A stretch of DNA of 7,499 bases, taken from NCBI GenBank assembly GCA_964563165.1, contig CAZLWA010000006.1:1-7499 (forward strand), written 5' to 3'. This document shows positions 1-5,325 of the stretch, piece after piece. The notes under the pieces were generated by a model, which saw only the letters and a list, made by a program, of their open reading frames with translations, was not told where the DNA came from and searched no databases. Positions within the stretch are counted from its first letter, which is position 1. Every line of letters begins with the position of its first letter. The translations under genes were made by a program, and so were the position numbers. This stretch comes from CAZLWA01 sp964563165. GTDB lineage: Bacteria > CLD3 > SB21.

Positions 1-1711
1 CACGAAACGCTTGTGGTTCTCGAATGGGATCCATCATCACTACGGCAGTAAGAAATTCGAGCCGGAATTTTCCAGGGAATATTTTTCGCAGCTCGTAAAA
101 AACTCCCCGGACGGCAATTTCCCGATCGAAAAAGGCGAAAGTTTGGATGAATGGATCGGTAAGATAACGCCGATCATTTTTGATCCCAACCTGGATTCCA
201 AGCGGGTCAATCTCAATCCAAAAGACGATATGATCAAAACATCGGCCAATAATTATTATGAAGGCCTTACGCAAAAGGAAGTGGAAGAGTATTACAAAAA
301 AGTAATCAACAGGAATGATCCCGAGCCTGTTTCCTACGGCCTTAATTCCAAATTGATCAAAGAAAACGGCGTGATCAAAGAAAAAGTCTGGAAAGTCGGC
401 GGCATGTACTCTCAGGCTATCGAGCAAATCGTCGCCTGGCTGGAAAAAGCAGCCGGGGTGGCCGAGAATGAGACCCAAAAAGCCGCTCTGGATAAATTGA
501 TCGAATATTACAAAACCGGTGATCTGAAAAAATTTGATGAATACAATATCATTTGGGTTAAAGATACGTCTTCCGTGGTTGACGTGATCAACGGATCCAT
601 CGAGACCTACGGCGATCCCTTAGGATACCGCGGGGCGTATGAATCGAATGTGTTCTTTAAGGATAAGGAGGCCACGAAACGCATCGATGCGATCAGCAAG
701 CAGGCGCAGTGGTTTGAAGACTATTCCCCCATCGCACAGGACCACAAGAAGAAAAATGTGAAGGGCATATCGGCCAAAGTGATCACGGTTGTGATCGGGT
801 CGGGCGATGCCTCTCCCGCTTCCGCGATAGGGATCAACCTGCCTAATGCCAACTGGATCCGAAAGGAATACGGTTCCAAGTCGGTGACCTTAGGCAACAT
901 CGTCTACGCGTATGGGAAATCCAGCGAAAAATCCGGCCTGCTGGAAGAATTCGCCTATTCCCCGGAAGAAATTGATCGCACGAAAAAATACGGAGTGTTG
1001 GCTGATAATCTCCACACCGACATGCATGAAGTGATCGGCCATGCCTCCGGTCAGATCAATGCCGGCGTGGGGTCGCCAAAAGAAACCCTGAAGAATTACG
1101 GTTCGACGATTGAAGAGGCGCGCGCCGATCTCGTAGGGTTGTATTATATCATGGATCAAAAGCTGGTCGACATCGGCGTCATGCCGGATCTCGAAACCGG
1201 TAAAGCGGGATACGATCGTCAAATGCGCAACGGACTCATGACGCAGCTTACCCGCCTTAAATTAGGGGACGATGTCGAAGAAGCGCACATGCGCAATCGT
1301 CAGTTGATCGCGGCGTGGGTGTACGAAAAAGGATTGCCCGAAAAGGTCGTCGAGAAGAAAATGAAAGACGGAAAAACCTACATCGTCATCAACGATTATG
1401 TGAAATTGCGCGCACTCTACGGCCAACTATTGAAAGAAACTCAGCGTATCACTTCCGAAGGCGATTTCAAAGGGGCGCAAAAACTCATAGAAACCTACGG
1501 GGTAAAAGTGGATCGTGATCTACACAAAGAAATCTTAGAACGCTTCGGAAAATTGAAAATCGCACCGTATGCCGGACTTATCAATCCGAAATTAGTTCCG
1601 GTCCTGGAAGGCGGCAAGATCGTAGATGTGAAAATCGAATTCCCGTTGGATTTCACCGGGCAAATGATGGAATACGCCAAGAACTATTCTTTTTTGCCGA
1701 CCCATAATTAA
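1..1711 (+). CDS. Dipeptidyl peptidase III-like zinc metallopeptidase (family M49), 5'-partial
   Basis: The product is a zinc exopeptidase that would remove dipeptides from the N-terminus of short peptides. The frame is open to the left edge (Thr-Lys-Arg precede the Leu-Trp-Phe at 11), so the TTG at 11 is an internal leucine and the true start lies outside. Counting that Leu as residue 1, the zinc site is HEVIGH at 339-344, with His339 and His344 as ligands and Glu340 catalytic. The second family motif, EEARAD, is at 368-373 and Glu369 should be the third ligand. Other M49 landmarks are WFSNGIHHHY near the start, ETYGDPLGYRGAYES at about 198-212 and GINLPNANWIRKEYGS at about 274-289. The 25-residue His-to-Glu spacing is short, as in Bacteroides-type enzymes and unlike the longer eukaryotic spacing. 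By comparison with that type, roughly 110 or more N-terminal residues are missing, so a signal peptide or lipobox cannot be judged. The family call is secure; the substrate is not known. Confidence 0.95.
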   Translation, partial: TKRLWFSNGIHHHYGSKKFEPEFSREYFSQLVKNSPDGNFPIEKGESLDEWIGKITPIIFDPNLDSKRVNLNPKDDMIKTSANNYYEGLTQKEVEEYYKKVINRNDPEPVSYGLNSKLIKENGVIKEKVWKVGGMYSQAIEQIVAWLEKAAGVAENETQKAALDKLIEYYKTGDLKKFDEYNIIWVKDTSSVVDVINGSIETYGDPLGYRGAYESNVFFKDKEATKRIDAISKQAQWFEDYSPIAQDHKKKNVKGISAKVITVVIGSGDASPASAIGINLPNANWIRKEYGSKSVTLGNIVYAYGKSSEKSGLLEEFAYSPEEIDRTKKYGVLADNLHTDMHEVIGHASGQINAGVGSPKETLKNYGSTIEEARADLVGLYYIMDQKLVDIGVMPDLETGKAGYDRQMRNGLMTQLTRLKLGDDVEEAHMRNRQLIAAWVYEKGLPEKVVEKKMKDGKTYIVINDYVKLRALYGQLLKETQRITSEGDFKGAQKLIETYGVKVDRDLHKEILERFGKLKIAPYAGLINPKLVPVLEGGKIVDVKIEFPLDFTGQMMEYAKNYSFLPTHN

Positions 1712-1720
1712 GCTTTTTTA

Positions 1721-1768
1721 CCGGACTGTATGTTTGTCCGATGATCCTCATTCATGAATACTGTCCGG
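1721..1768. repeat. Imperfect inverted repeat downstream of the M49 peptidase gene
   Basis: The arms CCGGACTGTAT (1721-1731) and ATACTGTCCGG (1758-1768) pair at 10 of 11 positions across a 26-base loop. A second, shorter pairing, CGGAC (1722-1726) with GTCCG (1736-1740), competes with it, and the loop contains the perfect palindrome ATTCATGAAT (1750-1759). It begins 9 bases after the peptidase stop codon. It may act as a 3'-end structure or weak terminator, but no T-run follows it, so it is not a classical intrinsic terminator. A protein-binding site is the alternative. Confidence 0.4.
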
Positions 1769-1825
1769 CGGGCCTGTAATAAGGTTAGAATGGCTGTGGA
1801 GCCGTGTTTATTAAATATTGATTTC

Positions 1826-1854
1826 TTGACTTTCCTTCAAAAAAATACTAAAAT
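1826..1854 (+). promoter_or_regulatory. Sigma70-type promoter for the TPR/bcp operon
   Basis: A TTGACT -35 box (1826-1831) and a TAAAAT -10 box (1849-1854) are separated by exactly 17 bases, in an A/T-rich stretch. Transcription would start near 1861, leaving a leader of about 65 bases before the ATG at 1927. The position, in the only sizeable gap upstream of four closely packed + strand genes, supports a promoter driving all of them. Confidence 0.7.
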
Positions 1855-1926
1855 GATACGTATTGAAGCCGCACGAATTCTTGCACATCGGCGTTGATCG
1901 CTCAATTTAACCAAACAAAACCGTTG

Positions 1927-2757
1927 ATGAATAGTTTTGAAAAGCGGGTAAATTTGTTTTCTGTCTGTATGTTGTTCTTTGTACCATTTATTTTTGAAAC
2001 AACCGTTGATGAGCTCGCCGCGCAAACAGCCGGCCAATTTATCGCGCAGGGCGACGTTTTCCATAATCAGTTCGACACTTTCAACGCGTTCAAAGCATAC
2101 CAAAGCGCTTCGCAAGCGGACAGTACGAATTTTGAAGCCTTATGGAAAATGGCCAACGAATTGATCGATATGGGCAATGAGCTGCCGAAGAGCGCCGATC
2201 AAAAGAACAAATATGCGGAAGCAGAAACGATCGCCCGCAAAGCCGTTCAGCTCAACCCCAATCACTCCAAGGGCCGTCTCGTGCTGGCGATGGCGATCGA
2301 AAAAGTAGCGCTTAATGAAACCGGGAATGACCGCATCCGTTTGCTTAACCGGTTGCATACCGAGGCCGATAAAGGGCTTGCGATCAATCCTCAGGAAGAC
2401 GGATGCCATCATCTGCTCGGACGGTGGAACCGCAGCATCGCGGCGATCAGCTGGCTTTCAAGAACGTGGACGCGCATATTCAGCGGCGGTTTCCCGCAGG
2501 CGTCGAACGACAAAGCGATCGAGCATTTTAAGAAAGCGATCGCGATAAACGACGGAGATTTGTCTCATTACCTGGAACTGGGTAAGACGTATGTCGCGCT
2601 GGAAAAGTGGAGCGACGCGAAAGAGGCTTTTGAAAAAGTGATCGCCATGCCGATGGTCACCAAGAGCGACCGCAAATGGCAGCGCGACGCGAATAATTAT
2701 CTGCAGCTGCTGAAGACGCCGAATTATTCGGACCTCAAAGACGCGGTGCAAGAGTAA
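1927..2757 (+). CDS. Exported TPR protein resembling regulator of microtubule dynamics (RMDN/FAM82) proteins
   Basis: The ATG at 1927 gives 276 residues. An in-frame TTG at 1894 would add 11 residues but only push the leader inward. Neither start has a Shine-Dalgarno sequence. Residues 1-24 form a basic then hydrophobic segment (MNSFEKR, then VNLFSVCMLFFVPFIF), so the protein is exported or anchored in the inner membrane. The rest is helical repeats. TPR-like helices span about 35-130, followed by HHLLGRW (161-167), an ISWL segment, a RIFSGGFPQAS loop ending near 193, a TPR starting at KAIEHFKKAI, LGKTY (218-222), and a terminal helix with SDRKWQRDANNYLQLL. This order and these motifs match, from memory, the C-terminal half of human RMDN1 (HLMGIW, then the MPW and LFATPPSS region, then LLLGKTYLKL). 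TPR folds bind proteins, so a scaffold role is likely, but no partner is evident. The gene is first in a putative four-gene operon, 34 bases before the next start. Confidence 0.82.
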   Translation: MNSFEKRVNLFSVCMLFFVPFIFETTVDELAAQTAGQFIAQGDVFHNQFDTFNAFKAYQSASQADSTNFEALWKMANELIDMGNELPKSADQKNKYAEAETIARKAVQLNPNHSKGRLVLAMAIEKVALNETGNDRIRLLNRLHTEADKGLAINPQEDGCHHLLGRWNRSIAAISWLSRTWTRIFSGGFPQASNDKAIEHFKKAIAINDGDLSHYLELGKTYVALEKWSDAKEAFEKVIAMPMVTKSDRKWQRDANNYLQLLKTPNYSDLKDAVQE

Positions 2758-2781
2758 ATATTATCATTCATTTCGATGGAT

Positions 2782-2786
2782 AGGAG
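2782..2786 (+). promoter_or_regulatory. Ribosome binding site of the 71-residue gene
   Basis: AGGAG lies 5 bases before the ATG at 2792. It is the main non-coding evidence that this very short frame is translated. Confidence 0.7.
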
Positions 2787-2791
2787 ATGCT

Positions 2792-3007
2792 ATGACGATT
2801 AAAGTGACTAATGCCGATAAGAGCATTATCGAAGAATTTAAGTCGAATACTCTGGATTTCATAAGACGCAGCTACACGGAATTCGATTCGATCGTGAACA
2901 TGTCGGAAGAAGACTACAAGAAGATCGCCGTGTTGATCGTGAAAAAGCGTTATACGGACACGCGATTCGACAATTTGGAATGGACGACGGAAGTGATCCA
3001 GGATTAG
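2792..3007 (+). CDS. Small hypothetical protein (71 aa)
   Basis: I do not recognise this family. The protein has 71 residues with no signal peptide, transmembrane segment or cysteine, so it should be soluble and cytoplasmic. It looks mostly helical and charged: an N-terminal TIKVTNADKSIIEEF stretch, a middle helix around LDFIRRSYTEFDSIV, an SEEDYKKIAVLIVKKRY helix and an acidic, Trp-containing tail (residues 58-71). It is likely a real gene because it has a good Shine-Dalgarno sequence and fits exactly between its neighbours, 34 bases after the TPR gene and 14 bases before bcp. The stop codon sits directly next to the bcp ribosome binding site, which suggests translational coupling. A function tied to the adjacent peroxidase or TPR protein is only an inference from position. 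Confidence 0.75.
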   Translation: MTIKVTNADKSIIEEFKSNTLDFIRRSYTEFDSIVNMSEEDYKKIAVLIVKKRYTDTRFDNLEWTTEVIQD

Positions 3008-3008
3008 T

Positions 3009-3015
3009 AAGGAGG
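3009..3015 (+). promoter_or_regulatory. Strong Shine-Dalgarno that sets the bcp start
   Basis: AAGGAGG lies 6 bases before the ATG at 3022 and one base after the preceding stop codon (3005-3007). It rules out the longer in-frame start at 2980, which would overlap the upstream gene and add 14 residues absent from the peroxiredoxin fold. Confidence 0.85.
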
Positions 3016-3021
3016 ATAGCG

Positions 3022-3477
3022 ATGCTGGCAGCAGGCGAAATCGCACCGGATTTTCGATTGACGGATACGGACGGCCGTGTCCTGACCCTATCGGATCAGC
3101 GCGGAAAGAAAGTCGTACTGTATTTTTATCCGAAGGACGATACGCCCGGATGCACCAAGGAGGCATGCAGTTTCAAATCGCATTACAGGAAATTTGAGAA
3201 GGAAAATGTAGTTGTTTTCGGTATCAGCCCCGATGACCAAAAGTCCCACGAAAAATTTTCCAAAAAATATCATTTATCCTTTCCGCTTCTTTCCGACACC
3301 GGCCACAAGGTCGCCGAACAATACGGCGCATGGGGCAAAAAGAAAATGTACGGTAAGGAATACGATGGCATTTTGCGTTCGACCTTTATCATCGACGAGC
3401 ATGGAAAAATCGCCCATGTATTCGATAAAGTCAAGGTGGACACCCACGCCGAAGACGTTTTAGCCATCCTTAAGTAA
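3022..3477 (+). CDS. bcp: Thioredoxin-dependent thiol peroxidase, Bcp/PrxQ type
   Basis: This peroxiredoxin reduces hydrogen peroxide and organic hydroperoxides and is recycled by thioredoxin in the cytoplasm. The protein has 151 residues, the usual Bcp length. The active-site signature PxxxTxxC is present as Pro37, Thr41 and Cys44 (peroxidatic). The resolving cysteine Cys49 lies five residues later in PGCTKEAC, which is the arrangement typical of atypical 2-Cys PrxQ enzymes. The conserved arginine is Arg119 in GILRSTFIID. The N-terminal GEIAPDFRLTDTDG and the FPLLSD segment (87-92) are also diagnostic. The start is fixed by the Shine-Dalgarno at 3009-3015. The gene follows the 71-residue gene by 14 bases and precedes the next start by 10, so co-transcription is likely. 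No dedicated OxyR- or PerR-type operator was recognised nearby. Confidence 0.96.
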   Translation: MLAAGEIAPDFRLTDTDGRVLTLSDQRGKKVVLYFYPKDDTPGCTKEACSFKSHYRKFEKENVVVFGISPDDQKSHEKFSKKYHLSFPLLSDTGHKVAEQYGAWGKKKMYGKEYDGILRSTFIIDEHGKIAHVFDKVKVDTHAEDVLAILK

Positions 3478-3487
3478 GAAAGCCATC

Positions 3488-3988
3488 GTGAAATTCTTAA
3501 TTCCTCTGATCGCCGCGGTTTATTTATTTCCCCCCTGCCTTTCCGCTCAAACCGAATCGTGGGAAAAGCATAAGTTCAAGAACTACAAATTGGAATTCAA
3601 AACGCCGCCGAATTGGCATGTCACCGTTAAAGACAGCTCACAGAAGAGCTATATTGAGTGCCTGAGCCAGGACAATCAGATCTACTTTTTTCTCACAATG
3701 GCTGAGAACGAAAGGAAATCCACTAATGAGATCGTCTTGACGTATTTAAAAGTGACGTATGGCAACGCGGAATTCATCCGCGAGGAACAAAAAACGATCA
3801 ACAACATTGATTTCATGTTCACGTCCGGCATCGCCAAGCTTGATGAACTTCAGACCTTCATCAAGCTCGGCGTGGGCCGGTATAAAAAATTCATCTACAT
3901 GATCGACAGCGGTTACAGCGAAGTTAACAGCGACGAGGCCGATCGTCTTCTGAATACCATCATCGAAAGCATCAAAGCCGTTAACTGA
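3488..3988 (+). CDS. Exported PsbP/DcrB-like small protein
   Basis: The protein has 166 residues and a GTG start 10 bases after the bcp stop codon. A weak purine-rich stretch (AAGAAAG) in that gap may serve as ribosome binding site. Residues 1-20 are a signal peptide: MKF, a hydrophobic core, then CLSA with probable cleavage before Gln21. Cys17 is not in a good lipobox (FPPC), so signal peptidase I is more likely than lipoprotein processing. The mature part opens with a PsbP/DcrB/Mog1-type pattern, NYKLEFKTPPNWHV at about 32-45, followed by alternating strands (QIYFFLTMAE, IDFMFTSGIAK, TFIKLGVGRYKKFIYMIDSGYS) and a final helix (DEADRLLNTIIESIKAV). Such domains are common in periplasmic or outer-membrane-facing proteins of unknown role. 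The fold assignment rests on pattern only. The gene appears to be the last of the operon. Confidence 0.8.
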   Translation: MKFLIPLIAAVYLFPPCLSAQTESWEKHKFKNYKLEFKTPPNWHVTVKDSSQKSYIECLSQDNQIYFFLTMAENERKSTNEIVLTYLKVTYGNAEFIREEQKTINNIDFMFTSGIAKLDELQTFIKLGVGRYKKFIYMIDSGYSEVNSDEADRLLNTIIESIKAVN

Positions 3989-4046
3989 CGCCCCGCGGAT
4001 ATTCCCCTCCCATCGGTACTTTTTTTCTTAGAATTTTTGCCCGTGC

Positions 4047-4077
4047 ACCGTTATCTTTTATCCGATAACCCTTCGGT
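4047..4077 (+). promoter_or_regulatory. Hairpin upstream of the NADH dehydrogenase gene
   Basis: GTTATC (4050-4055) and GATAAC (4064-4069) form a perfect 6-base inverted repeat around an 8-base loop. ACC (4047-4049) and GGT (4075-4077) can extend it past a 5-base bulge. It ends about 9 bases before the ATG, so it could be a repressor site or a leader structure affecting translation. The 98-base gap also has TCGGTAC twice (4013-4019 and 4073-4079) and a T-run at 4020-4026 with no stable stem before it. No convincing -35/-10 pair was found. Confidence 0.35.
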
Positions 4078-4086
4078 ACAGGTTCT

Positions 4087-5325
4087 ATGAAAAAACTCTT
4101 GGTTGTTTTAGGAAGCGGTTTTGCGGCTTTCACGCTGATCAAGCGGATCAATTTGAATCATTACAGCCTCACCGTAATCAGTGAGCGCAATCACTTTCTC
4201 TTCACACCCCTGATGGCGAGCACGACCGTCGGCACGATCGAGTTTCGCAGTATCATTGAGCCCGTACGGTTGGCGCGTAAGGAACTGGAATTCATTCAGG
4301 CGCGCTGTCTCCGCATCGATCCGGACGGCAAGGCGATCCATTGTGAGAATATCATCGATCAAAGACCTTTTTCTCTGAATTATGACGTGCTCGTGGCGGC
4401 GGTTGGCGCGGTCAACAACACGTTCGGTGTTGAAGGCGTATCGCAGCACGCGTTGTTTCTGAAGGAACTTCGTGACGCGCGCAAGATCCGGCAGCGTATC
4501 ATTGACGCTTTTGAGCAGGCGGCAACGCCGAATCTGGACGCAGCGGAGCGCGCGAGGCTGCTTCACTTCGTCGTAGTCGGCGGCGGCCCTACCGGCGTTG
4601 AATTTGCAGCGGAACTTTCGGATTTTCTGGAAGATGAATTGACGCATGCGTATCCGCATTTGGCCGGCGGCGTTCGCATCACGCTGATCGAGGCGGGAAA
4701 ACAGATCCTGAACTCATTTGACGCAAAAGTTTCCGAATACGCCGCGCGGCTTTTCAACCGGCGCCGGGTGACGGTACTGACCAACCACCCTGTTCAACGC
4801 GTTTCTGCTACATCCCTTCTTCTGGCCGACGGAACGGAAATGCCGTACGGTTTGTTGGTTTGGTCGACCGGAAACGGCCCGACGGATTTAGCACGATCGG
4901 CACCGTTTAAAAAAGATACCGCCAACCGGATCCTTACGGATCCGTATTTCGGCATCATAGGACAGCCTGATCTGTACGCCATAGGCGACTGCGCCTGTAT
5001 GGAAGGAAAACATTTTCCGGCCACGGCGCAAGTTGCCATGCAAAGCGGAAAATATTTGGCTCGATTGCTTAACGCCTCAGCAAAATCCCATAAGCCTCGC
5101 GAACATTACAAGCCGTTTCAATACAAACATCTCGGTATGTTGGCCTACATCGGCGATAACCGCGCCGTAGCCGATCTGCCTAATACGAAGCTTCACGGTT
5201 TTGTCACCTGGCTATTCTGGCGCTCGGTCTATCTCACACGTTTGGTAGGCCTTAAGAACAAGGTCCTGGTACTGTTTGATTGGGTGAAAGCGTTCTTATT
5301 CGGGCGAGACGTAAGCCGGTTCTAA
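4087..5325 (+). CDS. ndh: Type II NADH:quinone oxidoreductase (NDH-2)
   Basis: This single-subunit FAD enzyme passes electrons from NADH to membrane quinone without pumping protons. It sits on the cytoplasmic face of the inner membrane. The protein has 412 residues, about the bacterial norm. The FAD Rossmann motif GSGFAA is at 9-14, with Glu33 at the end of the second strand to bind the ribose. The FLFTPL segment and the VGTIEFRSIIEPVR stretch follow (37-61), as in NDH-2. A second Rossmann motif, VVVGGGPTGVEFAAEL (162-177), binds NADH, and acidic Glu202 there favours NADH over NADPH. FAD is closed by YAIGDCA (297-303). PATAQVAMQSGKYLA (311-325) carries the AQxAxQ quinone-site signature. The C-terminus (LGMLAYIGDNRAVADL, then the Trp- and Leu-rich 371-406 region) matches the membrane-docking helices of this family. 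The ATG has only a weak AGG nearby. Sulfide:quinone reductase is unlikely because the catalytic cysteines are missing. Confidence 0.94.
   Translation: MKKLLVVLGSGFAAFTLIKRINLNHYSLTVISERNHFLFTPLMASTTVGTIEFRSIIEPVRLARKELEFIQARCLRIDPDGKAIHCENIIDQRPFSLNYDVLVAAVGAVNNTFGVEGVSQHALFLKELRDARKIRQRIIDAFEQAATPNLDAAERARLLHFVVVGGGPTGVEFAAELSDFLEDELTHAYPHLAGGVRITLIEAGKQILNSFDAKVSEYAARLFNRRRVTVLTNHPVQRVSATSLLLADGTEMPYGLLVWSTGNGPTDLARSAPFKKDTANRILTDPYFGIIGQPDLYAIGDCACMEGKHFPATAQVAMQSGKYLARLLNASAKSHKPREHYKPFQYKHLGMLAYIGDNRAVADLPNTKLHGFVTWLFWRSVYLTRLVGLKNKVLVLFDWVKAFLFGRDVSRF

Noticed and set aside
890..1222. Open frame of 110 codons on the minus strand
   Set aside because: It covers the zinc-binding motifs of the M49 peptidase and is explained as a shadow of that gene.
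1894..1926. TTG start adding 11 residues to the TPR protein
   Set aside because: It has no ribosome binding site and places extra residues before an otherwise normal signal sequence. The ATG at 1927 is preferred, though not proven.
2980..3021. Upstream in-frame start for bcp adding 14 residues
   Set aside because: It overlaps the preceding gene, has no ribosome binding site, and adds residues outside the Bcp fold. The ATG at 3022 has AAGGAGG.
2768..3166. Open frame of 132 codons on the minus strand
   Set aside because: It runs antisense across the 71-residue gene and the start of bcp, both supported by ribosome binding sites, and bcp by family motifs.
4013..4030. Possible intrinsic terminator at the T-run after the PsbP-like gene
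   Set aside because: I found no stable stem immediately before the T-run, so the evidence is too weak to call it.
4108..4659. Long open frame (183 codons) on the minus strand opposite ndh
   Set aside because: It lies wholly within the well-supported NDH-2 gene, is rich in Arg with no recognisable domain, and has no ribosome binding site.
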